Virus record (IMG/VR): IMGVR_UViG_3300028844_002547
Location: 1 to 32,522 of that record
From: a virus
Strand: one strand, 5' to 3'
Length of the DNA stretch: 32,522 nucleotides
In this document: positions 15,153 through 21,191 of the stretch, one piece after another
How the letters are laid out: each line of letters opens with the position of its first letter
How positions within the stretch are numbered: position 1 is the first letter of the stretch
Position numbers and translations under genes: made by a program
The notes under the pieces: model-generated
Told to the model about the DNA's origin: nothing
Seen by the model: the letters and a program-made list of their open reading frames with translations, nothing else
Databases searched by the model: none

Positions 15153-15550
15153 TATGTTATTGATACCTCCACTTTACCTAAAACTATATTAACACGTCTT
15201 CTTCTGTTTTGTAATGATGGATCTGCTGGAATCATAGCTGAAGTTCCTTGGTTATCAAATGCAAAATCACCAGGAAGAGTAAGATTAGCAACACCTACTG
15301 AAGCACCGCCTGAATCTGCTAAAACACCACTTCTATTTTTAGGTTGTTGAAATTTTTGTGGTCTTGTATTTTGTAAAGCAATTGCATCAGCTGTGGAATG
15401 TCTTCTTCTAATTTGAGGATGCTTTGGTTCAAACTCAGAATAATGAACTAAAGATCCGTTCCATTCTTTTACCATTTCAGTATATGGAAATGCCATTCCC
15501 GATCTATCTGATATTGCTTGACTTCTTTTACCTGTTGCCCATTTTGCCAT
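15152..15550 (-). CDS. Small head-tail region protein
   Basis: A 132-residue protein starting MAKWATGKRSQAISDRSGMA, with KEWNGSLVHYSEFEPKHPQI, then a proline- and arginine-rich part (TRPQKFQQPKNRSGVLADSG) and a basic end (NRRRRVNIVLGKVEVSIT). The first 70 residues are a block that recurs between the two connector-type genes of marine podovirus-like genomes, as I recall. There is a 1-nt overlap with the connector gene downstream and 2 nt to the upstream one. A joining role between connector rings is a guess. Confidence 0.66.
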   Translation of the reverse strand: MAKWATGKRSQAISDRSGMAFPYTEMVKEWNGSLVHYSEFEPKHPQIRRRHSTADAIALQNTRPQKFQQPKNRSGVLADSGGASVGVANLTLPGDFAFDNQGTSAMIPADPSLQNRRRRVNIVLGKVEVSIT

Positions 15551-15552
15551 AA

Positions 15553-16248
15553 TTATATTCCATTAGGATAAAAAGATTGAGGAGTAATGTATGTTGAAGT
15601 TCTTTGACCATCTTCATCAAGAGCTCTTTTAAGCTCGTCTTCATAAACTAATTTATTTTGTTGTACAAGTTGTGGTGCTTTTTTCATAGCAATGTAATAA
15701 GCTAAACCCGCACACATACACGGTAAAAATCTGTAAGCAACATCGGCATCGTTTGTGTATGCACCAGCATCTTCAATTCTTTTTATCACATAATATTTTA
15801 ATGTGTTGTAAGTATTTAAATTAGGAGCTTGGTATAAATAAATTTTAGGTGTAGTAAGCCTTTCCACATAATATTGTGAAGGTTGTCCTAATGCTAATTT
15901 ATTAGGTAATGCTGCATATGCAGATCTATCAATTTTTGTTAAAGAAACATCCTGCGTGTTAATTCCATCTGCTGCTGCTGCAGTTGAAGATACAAAAGCT
16001 TCAAGCACATCATTAACATCAGCTGCAACTGAATACTCAGCTTGGCCACTTACCAAAGATGCTTCGTGTAGATCTACTTTCCATAAATGAATACCTCTGT
16101 TACCCCATTCAGCAAACAAAAGATCTAAACTTCTTCTAGCAGATCTTAGATCATATCCCGCATTTGTTGTTAAACCACATCTTTCATAACCCTCATCTAT
16201 AATTTCATCGATATTTAAGTTAAATGATGTTGTCCCTGAAGTTGCCAT
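15553..16248 (-). CDS. Head-to-tail adaptor / tail accessory factor-like protein
   Basis: A 231-residue protein. The motif DEIIDEGYERCGLTTNAGYD followed by LRSARRSLDLLFAEWGNRGI (35-54) is a recognisable adaptor signature. Later parts are EYSVAADVNDVLEAFV, YVERLTTPKIYLYQAP and a C-terminal helix (FLPCMCAGLAYYIAMKKAPQ). It matches the P22 gp4 / T7 gp11 type of head-to-tail adaptor. AAGGA lies 5-6 nt before the ATG. It is the first of the connector trio. Confidence in the adaptor role is moderate to high because portal, hub and this gene form a coherent set. Confidence 0.76.
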   Translation of the reverse strand: MATSGTTSFNLNIDEIIDEGYERCGLTTNAGYDLRSARRSLDLLFAEWGNRGIHLWKVDLHEASLVSGQAEYSVAADVNDVLEAFVSSTAAAADGINTQDVSLTKIDRSAYAALPNKLALGQPSQYYVERLTTPKIYLYQAPNLNTYNTLKYYVIKRIEDAGAYTNDADVAYRFLPCMCAGLAYYIAMKKAPQLVQQNKLVYEDELKRALDEDGQRTSTYITPQSFYPNGI

Positions 16249-16298
16249 TTAAATCCTTTTTACGGTTGTACAATTTCTTGGATTGTATCATTTTTTGA

Positions 16299-16430
16299 CT
16301 AAATTTTGAAGACCTTAGGCTTTTTGCTACGTAATTTCGCGATGACACGTTGTTTTTTCTTTTTTTCATCTCTTGCACCTCTAAGTTTACCTTCAACTTG
16401 TTTTGATATCTGCCCACGTGATATTGCCAT
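16299..16430 (-). CDS. Tiny basic protein (43 aa)
   Basis: ATG at 16430, TAG at 16299-16301. The product starts MAISRGQISKQVEGKLRGAR and continues as a Lys/Arg-rich helix. Its first eight residues resemble the start of the gene just upstream (MAITRGKI). The start lies inside the stop of that gene (TAATG). About 40 percent of residues are basic. The longer 65-residue ORF in another frame over this place is a shadow: it lacks a ribosome-binding site and overlaps the adaptor gene. Function unknown; packaged nucleic-acid binding is possible. Confidence 0.7.
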   Translation of the reverse strand: MAISRGQISKQVEGKLRGARDEKKKKQRVIAKLRSKKPKVFKI

Positions 16431-16606
16431 TATATTAAATCCCTAGCCTTTCCTATTATTGGTTTATCTTTAGTTTTTGGTATTTTATTTAAAATTCGTC
16501 CATACTTAGGCCACCCAAACTTACTAGGACTTTCGCCAACATATCTCCAACGAATAACTCCTGTGTTTGGATTTCTTTCGTATATTTTTCCTCTTGTAAT
16601 AGCCAT
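16430..16606 (-). CDS. Small basic protein (58 aa) sharing its C-terminus with the endolysin gene
   Basis: ATG at 16606, TAA at 16430-16432 overlapping the next ATG. The product starts MAITRGKIYERNPNTGVIRW and ends KPIIGKARDLI. The M15 endolysin ends LPIIGKAVDLV, and the last 33 bases of the two genes agree at 25 positions. The start of the gene also resembles the next one (MAI-S/T-RG). It looks like a mosaic of the two neighbours' ends. A 2OG oxygenase gene lies between this gene and the endolysin gene. Function unknown. Confidence 0.7.
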   Translation of the reverse strand: MAITRGKIYERNPNTGVIRWRYVGESPSKFGWPKYGRILNKIPKTKDKPIIGKARDLI

Positions 16607-16611
16607 AATAT

Positions 16612-17076
16612 TTAATTATTTATTTTATACCATCCAGCAATAACAAATCTAGTGTTAGAGATAACTTTTTTTACACCATGCTTATAGTAATTACCATCAA
16701 AGAATATAGACCTTTTTTTTAAAGGCTTAAATATTAAATCATTTTCATAGTAAGTATTACCACCTTCATAATTATCATTTAAATATGTAATAGAAGATAA
16801 ACTTGTTTTACTACTTGCAGTATCAAGATGAAGATCTTGATAACTTCCTTTTGGCCATTTTACTATTTCATACCAATCAATCTTTGAATTATTAATACTA
16901 AGAGCTTGATTGTTAAGTTTATTTTTTAAAAAATTTAAACGATCATCTTGTTGATCAAGAGGTAGAGGAAAAACATCACGGAAAGTCTTTGCATAATGTT
17001 CATTATTTTTATAAAAATTAATTAAATAATTACACTCTTCATCAGTTAAAAAATTATCAACAATTTGAGTTATCAT
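16612..17076 (-). CDS. 2OG-Fe(II) oxygenase-like protein (P4H type)
   Basis: A 154-residue protein. The core residues are all visible: YQDLHLDTASSK has H83 and D85, SSITYLNDNYEGGNTYY is the characteristic P4H strand, DGNYYKHGVKKV has H133, and SNTRFVIAGWYKI has the 2OG-binding R143. It is compact but complete for a single catalytic domain. It is AT-rich (Lys/Asn/Ile). It starts 8 nt after the endolysin stop and ends 5 nt before the 58-residue gene, whose 3' end copies the endolysin 3' end. Substrate unknown. It is distinct from the 192-residue relative at 9832-10410 apart from the shared core. Confidence 0.8.
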   Translation of the reverse strand: MITQIVDNFLTDEECNYLINFYKNNEHYAKTFRDVFPLPLDQQDDRLNFLKNKLNNQALSINNSKIDWYEIVKWPKGSYQDLHLDTASSKTSLSSITYLNDNYEGGNTYYENDLIFKPLKKRSIFFDGNYYKHGVKKVISNTRFVIAGWYKINN

Positions 17077-17084
17077 TTTATTTT

Positions 17085-17567
17085 TTAAACTAAATCTACC
17101 GCTTTTCCTATAATTGGTAAATATTTTGTTTTTTTAGAATCTTGGTCTCTGTATGCTCTCATGTATTGACCTCTTGGTTGAAAAGGCACCCAACTTGCAT
17201 GTATCCATCCGCTGTTAGGTTCGCCAGGCGTGTAGTATTCGAGGATCAATTGATCTGTCCCACAGTTCATTTTTACCCAATCAGCAACTTCTGCATTGTC
17301 TACTCCTAAAACTTCAAAATCACAAGCCTCAGCTTTTGAGTGCTGACTGGTCAAACTTGATCCTATAGCAACACATAACTCAGGTGAACGAAACCCACTG
17401 GTCACCTTGACTCTACCAAAATGATCACGGACTGGTTGTAATACATTTTCACATAGTGCTTTTAATTTTTCTACTTGATCAGAATTAGGATTATTATCAA
17501 TTCCCTTACGTATTGCTGTATCTGATTTAATTAATTCTTGAAGTGTAAAATTACGACTTAGATTCAT
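17085..17567 (-). CDS. Peptidase M15-type endolysin
   Basis: A 160-residue protein with the M15 zinc-peptidase signature. VTSGFRSPELCVAIGS (55-70) is the lead-in, SQHSKAEACDFEV (74-86) supplies zinc ligands H76 and D83, and GWIHASW (120-126) supplies H123. These match D-alanyl-D-alanine-type carboxypeptidases or endopeptidases that cut peptidoglycan stem peptides. There is no signal peptide, so export would rely on a holin or an upstream membrane protein. The C-terminus (PIIGKAVDLV) recurs in the 58-residue gene downstream of the inserted oxygenase gene. It follows the small membrane proteins of the lysis-type cluster, as expected for an endolysin. Confidence 0.84.
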   Translation of the reverse strand: MNLSRNFTLQELIKSDTAIRKGIDNNPNSDQVEKLKALCENVLQPVRDHFGRVKVTSGFRSPELCVAIGSSLTSQHSKAEACDFEVLGVDNAEVADWVKMNCGTDQLILEYYTPGEPNSGWIHASWVPFQPRGQYMRAYRDQDSKKTKYLPIIGKAVDLV

Positions 17568-17575
17568 AAAAACTC

Positions 17576-17788
17576 CTATTCTAATATTAACTTTTTTATA
17601 GAGAAAGATCCATCTATATTTGTCTCAAGTTCTGCAGAACCAGTATAACATTTATAAGATACACTTTCTGAATATTGTCTTTCCGCCTGACGCTTACCAC
17701 GTAAACACATAGCCATCGATTCTTGAATACGTGCCTCATTAATACTTCCATTAACAAACATAAGCAAAGCTACCACAGACTCTATCAT
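17576..17788 (-). CDS. Small secreted or membrane-anchored protein in the lysis cluster
   Basis: A 70-residue protein starting MIESVVALLMFVNGSINEAR, a short hydrophobic N-terminus (4-13) that may be a weak signal or anchor. The rest is polar with two Cys (28 and 47) and ends ELETNIDGSFSIKKLILE. Its ATG overlaps the stop of the 54-residue gene (ATGA), and the endolysin starts 9 nt downstream. A lysis accessory role is inferred from position. The family is not recognised. Confidence 0.6.
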   Translation of the reverse strand: MIESVVALLMFVNGSINEARIQESMAMCLRGKRQAERQYSESVSYKCYTGSAELETNIDGSFSIKKLILE

Positions 17789-17949
17789 AATATTTTACCT
17801 TTGTTGGTTCCTTGCTTGATAACATATTTTTGTGTACCATTTTTGCCAGTTTCAACTTCCTTTTTTAAATTTTTTATAAAGCTCATTTGTTTAGCTTTCT
17901 TTTCCATGTCTTCCATGTATTGTATAATTTTTCTAGTTACTCGTTCCAT
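17785..17949 (-). CDS. Small Lys-rich helical protein (54 aa)
   Basis: ATG at 17949, TGA at 17785-17787. The product starts MERVTRKIIQYMEDMEKKAK and continues KQMSFIKNLKKEVETGK, a charged coiled-coil-like helix, then a Lys/Gly/Thr-rich tail. It overlaps the 90-residue gene by 17 nt and the next ATG by 4 nt. Such tight overlaps favour a real gene. Function unknown; it belongs to the lysis-type cluster by position. Confidence 0.65.
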   Translation of the reverse strand: MERVTRKIIQYMEDMEKKAKQMSFIKNLKKEVETGKNGTQKYVIKQGTNKGKIL

Positions 17950-18205
17950 TTTTATATACTATCTCTCTGTTGGCATCTTTTAATTCTTCTACATCTACTA
18001 ATAATTTATTAATCTGACCTTCCATAAATTCTATTTTTAATTTATTACTCATATTCATTTCAATATTTTCAGCTATATTTAGACGTTCTACAATCTGAAA
18101 GTAACCCATGGTGCCAAGTGCTACGATAATTATTAATGAAACTACCGTCTTCATAGGCATTTGCACAGCTGCTTCTTCTCCGATATGTAATGGTTTATTG
18201 CTCAT
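17933..18205 (-). CDS. Single-pass membrane protein with coiled coil, i-spanin-like
   Basis: A 90-residue protein. A polar 19-residue N-terminus precedes one transmembrane segment (VVSLIIIVALGTMGYFQIVE, 21-40). A periplasmic-type charged helix follows (KLKIEFMEGQINKLLVDVEE, about 54-73). An uncleaved N-terminal anchor plus coiled coil just upstream of the endolysin recalls inner-membrane spanins, but no lipoprotein partner (lipobox Cys) is seen nearby. It overlaps the upstream gene by 11 nt. The spanin idea is inference. Confidence 0.62.
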   Translation of the reverse strand: MSNKPLHIGEEAAVQMPMKTVVSLIIIVALGTMGYFQIVERLNIAENIEMNMSNKLKIEFMEGQINKLLVDVEELKDANREIVYKNGTSN

Positions 18206-18476
18206 TTATTTTAGGTTTTGGTAATGGTAGTATAAAGTCTTTTGGTGGTATTTTCAACTTACTCTTCTTTGATTTTATGAACTTATCTCCCATTAAATTG
18301 ATTTCTGGGTTTTCTTTTTTGTAGTTATCTTTCATATCATCCCAGGCACTTTTAGAATTCTCTGGTCTACCTCTATCAACTGCAGGAGTTACACCACTAC
18401 ATTTTGATACCAATAAAGCAAAGTTTTCATTTTGTGCAAGACTAGGATTAGCATTAACTCTACCACACATCTTCAT
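18195..18476 (-). CDS. C-terminal part of a secreted lysis-region protein split by a frameshift
   Basis: The ORF starting at the internal ATG 18476 codes for 93 residues (MKMCGRVNANPSLAQNENFA and on), polar, with two Cys and a Lys/Pro-rich end. In the same frame the sequence is open far upstream, to the TAA at 18618-18620, and encodes a plausible continuation such as EQQYLRFTYRKYLGTDCKTQ. That points to a longer protein whose signal peptide lies in the other frame at 18709. The ATG here has no good ribosome-binding site, so it is probably not the native start. Function unknown; a small periplasmic protein of the lysis cluster is likely. Confidence 0.6.
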   Translation of the reverse strand: MKMCGRVNANPSLAQNENFALLVSKCSGVTPAVDRGRPENSKSAWDDMKDNYKKENPEINLMGDKFIKSKKSKLKIPPKDFILPLPKPKINEQ

Positions 18477-18709
18477 TAATTCTAATTGTTGTTTTAAATT
18501 TGCATTTTCTTTTTGTGTCTTACAGTCTGTGCCTAAATATTTTCTGTAAGTAAATCTTAAATATTGTTGTTCGTTTGTACTATTATCACTGTAATTATAA
18601 TCAGTATCTCTTTGTCGTTAAGATATTCATTTTTAGAATGTGCAGGTCCACCAAACAAAGCTAGTAGAGTTATCATTATAATTAGTATTGCAGTAAATCT
18701 GTAATCCAT
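18477..18709 (-). pseudogene. Signal-peptide half of the frameshifted secreted protein
   Basis: ATG at 18709, with GGAG about 9 nt upstream, opens MDYRFTAILIIMITLLALFG and then GPAHSKNEYLND, a convincing signal peptide with a cleavage-like Ala-His-Ser. The frame then runs to a TAA at 18557-18559 after 50 codons, and its last 17 residues are implausible (EILIIITVIIVQTNNNI). A shift of -1 anywhere between about 18617 and 18560 joins it to the frame of 18195-18476 and gives a sensible protein of about 170 residues. No X-XXY-YYZ slippery heptamer was found, so a mutation or sequencing indel is more likely than programmed slippage. Confidence 0.6.
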
Positions 18710-18727
18710 CCTGAGACTCTCCATACA

Positions 18728-19027
18728 TTACCTATTTAAATCCTTAATATCATAACTGTGTTCTCTAACTTGATCTGCTAGTTGTCTGTATAAATTTTCT
18801 GCCATCTGCCACGTAGATTCTGCAGAAGTTAGTCTGGTGTTTTGATCTGTAATTTTTTCTTGGGCTGTATTTAAATCTCTTGTAAGATTTATTATGTCTT
18901 GTTGATTTGAATTGATAGTGTCTGTAAGATTAACAATATATCTAACACCAGTAAATGTACCGACTAGCACTGAAGCTACCACAGGTACCATTACAATATT
19001 TTTCTTTAATAAATCTGCTAAGTTCAT
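18728..19027 (-). CDS. Single-pass membrane protein with long coiled coil
   Basis: A 99-residue protein. One transmembrane segment at about 11-33 (IVMVPVVASVLVGTFTGVRY) is followed by a long heptad-rich helix rich in Gln, Asp and Leu (TINSNQQDIINLTRDLNTAQ, then ITDQNTRLTSAES). This inner-membrane anchor plus coiled coil is the second of its kind in this cluster and fits a spanin-like or lysis accessory protein. It is 4 nt from the preceding 31-residue gene and 18 nt from the next start. Confidence 0.64.
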   Translation of the reverse strand: MNLADLLKKNIVMVPVVASVLVGTFTGVRYIVNLTDTINSNQQDIINLTRDLNTAQEKITDQNTRLTSAESTWQMAENLYRQLADQVREHSYDIKDLNR

Positions 19028-19031
19028 TATT

Positions 19032-19127
19032 TTACTTTTTCTTTTTTTTATCTGTAACTATATCAGCTATTTTCTGTATCAAATTATCTAGATAGCCTAA
19101 TATTTTATAAATTATTTTATCAATCAT
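19032..19127 (-). CDS. Tiny protein (31 aa) with Lys tail
   Basis: ATG at 19127 overlaps the stop of the 236-residue gene (ATGA), and the TAA is at 19032-19034. The product starts MIDKIIYKILGYLDNLIQKI and ends in a run of Lys. It could form an amphipathic helix that lies on the membrane. The start overlap, and its place just before a membrane protein gene, support it. Short length keeps confidence moderate. Confidence 0.58.
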   Translation of the reverse strand: MIDKIIYKILGYLDNLIQKIADIVTDKKKKK

Positions 19128-19834
19128 TTTTTAACATCATTTTCAAAAGACATATCAAGTGCATAATCCTTATAAGACTCATATGTTCTTTTTTCATCTT
19201 TTTCTTTTACCTCGTAAAACATTTTTTCACTATCTTCTGTAAGCCAGTCTTTGTTTTCAACATTCCATTTTGTAGTTTGTACCGAATAGTCTGGAACATC
19301 GTCACCAACAGTGTAGTTAGGAGCATCCCACAAAATACGGTTATTAGGCTGAGCTGCATAATTGCCGTCATCAAGAGCCAATATATGCGCACACTTATGT
19401 TCAGCGGGTATTTCAGAATGTTCCGTATCCAAAATGTTTCCTTCTGGATGGCCCCAATCAATGGTAAATAAATATTCGAACGGATAATTTTTTTTATCTT
19501 TTCCATAATACTTTCCTCGTTTACCTCTTAAAAAACTAAAGCAATGAACACTAGGATAATAGCTAAAGCAATTCCACAGTTGAAGCTGGTCGATTGGCAT
19601 ATCAGGCACTTTGGCTCTATCATAACGTTCTTGGAAAAACGCTGAGATAGGCAAACGCCAAAAACACGCGCCATTTGGTAACATGATGTTAAATAAGATA
19701 GCACGGTCGGTAATAGATGTAATACCGAAGATGCAACAGTCTTCGCTTTCGCCATTATGTTTTTTAAGATCATATAAATACTCCTTCCTTATCTTGCAGT
19801 ATATAGGTGGTATATCAGCATTCAAGTACGCCAT
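19124..19834 (-). CDS. Unrecognised conserved-looking protein, aromatic and Cys-rich
   Basis: A 236-residue protein starting MAYLNADIPPIYCKIRKEYL. It is unusual for its richness in Tyr, Trp, Phe, Cys and His: CCIFGITSITDRAILFNIML, NGACFWRLPISAFFQERYDR, LWNCFSYYPSVHCFSFLRGK. A conserved-looking acidic block follows (YLFTIDWGHPEGNILDTEHS), with a charged C-terminal helix (KMFYEVKEKDEKRTYESYKD). There is no signal peptide, and I do not recognise the family with certainty. It sits at the boundary between small virion proteins and the lysis cluster. The reading frame is secured by 3-nt spacing upstream and an ATGA overlap downstream. Confidence 0.62.
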   Translation of the reverse strand: MAYLNADIPPIYCKIRKEYLYDLKKHNGESEDCCIFGITSITDRAILFNIMLPNGACFWRLPISAFFQERYDRAKVPDMPIDQLQLWNCFSYYPSVHCFSFLRGKRGKYYGKDKKNYPFEYLFTIDWGHPEGNILDTEHSEIPAEHKCAHILALDDGNYAAQPNNRILWDAPNYTVGDDVPDYSVQTTKWNVENKDWLTEDSEKMFYEVKEKDEKRTYESYKDYALDMSFENDVKK

Positions 19835-19837
19835 AAG

Positions 19838-20515
19838 TTAACATTTCCATCTTCTTCTTGCTTGTCTTAATCTTGAATTAGGGTCTTTAGCCGCTTTTGG
19901 AAACTTTTTCATTTGTCCAGCACTTCTTGCACAGTATGATTTTCTACGTGCTGCTCTTTTCTTTCCTGGATTATCTTCTGTAACAGCAGTGCTAAGTTTA
20001 CTTCCAGGGTTTTTTCTTCTATATGCTGCAACACCTGCAGCAGTCATACCTGCACCACTTTTAGTAGATCTAAAATTTTTCTTGTTTCTAGCAGGCATAT
20101 TATCTCCGCCTCTTTTTAATTTTAACATACCACCAAGTGCTTTTTTCTTTTTTAGGAAAGTAGACATTGGTATTTCTTGGAACCTATCCATATCAGCTCT
20201 CCATGATGCTGCAGAACCTTCACTTCCGTATCTTGATAAACCCATACCTCTAGCAGAATTTGCTCCAGGTGTTTTTACGTTATGTGTTTGAAAAGCACTA
20301 CCTTTTTGTGATTGTTTTTTGATAGGAACCATCTTATCATTTCTAGCTCCTGCTCTAATGTTGTAAGCTTTTAAAGATTTAGTTCCTTGACCTGCTTTTT
20401 GAACATTAGCTTTAGATTTTTTATTTGATGCAGCACGTTTTAAACTTTTGACAAGATCAACAATTTTCTTACCTGCGTATTTACCGCCTGCATATGTTAA
20501 TTTTAATTTACTCAT
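19838..20515 (-). CDS. Large basic protein with DUF6321-like C-terminus
   Basis: A 225-residue protein with very high Lys/Arg content. The C-terminal 75 residues follow a pattern I know from many marine and giant-virus-like sequences: SGAGMTAAGVAAYRRKNPGS, KLSTAVTEDNPGKKRAARRK, SYCARSAGQMKKFPKAAKDP, ending SRLRQARRRWKC. I believe this is the DUF6321 family but could not check the number. The N-terminal part is a low-complexity basic linker. Its strong charge suggests binding of packaged DNA or RNA. It shares its composition with the basic genes at 26559-27442. Confidence 0.66.
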   Translation of the reverse strand: MSKLKLTYAGGKYAGKKIVDLVKSLKRAASNKKSKANVQKAGQGTKSLKAYNIRAGARNDKMVPIKKQSQKGSAFQTHNVKTPGANSARGMGLSRYGSEGSAASWRADMDRFQEIPMSTFLKKKKALGGMLKLKRGGDNMPARNKKNFRSTKSGAGMTAAGVAAYRRKNPGSKLSTAVTEDNPGKKRAARRKSYCARSAGQMKKFPKAAKDPNSRLRQARRRWKC

Positions 20516-20516
20516 T

Positions 20517-20807
20517 TTACGTAAACGTAATTGAAATGTTTGGACAGTTAGTTACTGTGACGTGAACACCTTCTTGAAATAAAATACCTGAACCTGGAAT
20601 ATAAAGATCTAAACCCTCTGTTCCAAATCCGTAAGTAGCTATTGTATCTCCTGATGCTCCGCCACTTCTAAAAACTAATAATGCTGATGCAACACCTTCT
20701 CCTTGAATAGAAGTAACTCTTGCTCTTCTTCCTGTTGGAACTAATTGAGCAGTAGCTGTAGCATGGGCATTACCCTGATCTGATGAAAAACTTCCTCCAC
20801 CTGACAT
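20517..20807 (-). CDS. Small beta-rich virion-type protein
   Basis: A 96-residue protein with an N-terminal Gly/Ser-rich tail, then strands (ARVTSIQGEGVASALLVFRS, DTIATYGFGTEGLDLYIPGS, GVHVTVTNCPNISITF). The 'I-P-G-S-G-I-L-F-x-x-G-V' block resembles the end of the gene upstream (ED-G-I-L-F-P-A-G-V). The two small genes may be paralogues. A capsid or tail decoration role is inferred. Confidence 0.65.
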   Translation of the reverse strand: MSGGGSFSSDQGNAHATATAQLVPTGRRARVTSIQGEGVASALLVFRSGGASGDTIATYGFGTEGLDLYIPGSGILFQEGVHVTVTNCPNISITFT

Positions 20808-20810
20808 AAA

Positions 20811-21143
20811 TTATCCGTTCTGTCCTGTTAAGTTTGGTCCTGAAAATTTATCAGTAAACAATGTAACCGCAGTAACATTTGTTGCAGTAGATAAGTAAAC
20901 ACCTGCTGGAAATAAAATACCATCTTCAGGTAATGAAAAGTTTACTACATCTCCGTTTGGAACGTCTACTGTTAAAAGATTAGTTCCACCTGAAGAAGCA
21001 GATGTATTTAAATTTACTAAACCTGCACCACCACCACTATTAGCTACAATAATACCTTTAAGTCTCACAGGATTAGCAATTACTACTGTTGATGTTGCAG
21101 TTCCTGCTACTCTTGTTGCTTGTATGTCAGCTTTAATCGCCAT
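20811..21143 (-). CDS. Small beta-rich virion-type protein, probable paralogue of the next gene
   Basis: A 110-residue protein of beta type: TSTVVIANPVRLKGIIVANS, TSASSGGTNLLTVDVPNGDV, PEDGILFPAGVYLSTATNVT. It shares the GILF-x-x-GV-x-V/L block and overall layout with the 96-residue gene that follows 3 nt downstream. The ATG has a good AGGAG 6-7 nt upstream, placed after a stable UUCG hairpin. Function unknown; structural by context. Confidence 0.66.
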   Translation of the reverse strand: MAIKADIQATRVAGTATSTVVIANPVRLKGIIVANSGGGAGLVNLNTSASSGGTNLLTVDVPNGDVVNFSLPEDGILFPAGVYLSTATNVTAVTLFTDKFSGPNLTGQNG

Positions 21144-21159
21144 GTTAATCTCCTAGTTT

Positions 21160-21181
21160 GTGGCTCTCCGAAGAGAGCCAC
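21160..21181 (-). other. Stable UUCG-tetraloop hairpin in a 49-nt gap between genes
   Basis: A 9-bp perfect stem (GTGGCTCTC with GAGAGCCAC) closes on a TTCG loop in the minus-strand transcript, 10 nt after the stop of the 181-residue gene. No T-run follows on the minus strand, so it is not a standard intrinsic terminator. It could be a leaky terminator, an RNA stability or processing element, or a helper of translation of the next gene, whose AGGAG starts a few bases later. Confidence 0.6.
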
Positions 21182-21191
21182 TAATTATTTA

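Noticed and set aside
16220-16417. 65-codon minus-strand ORF over the 43-residue gene
   Set aside because: It overlaps the adaptor gene start, lacks a ribosome-binding site and is in another frame from the well-placed 43-codon gene with its TAATG junction.
19207-19773. Two minus-strand ORFs (99 and 81 codons) inside the 236-residue gene
   Set aside because: Both are nested in another frame of a longer ORF that has clean junctions on both sides, and neither has a good start site.
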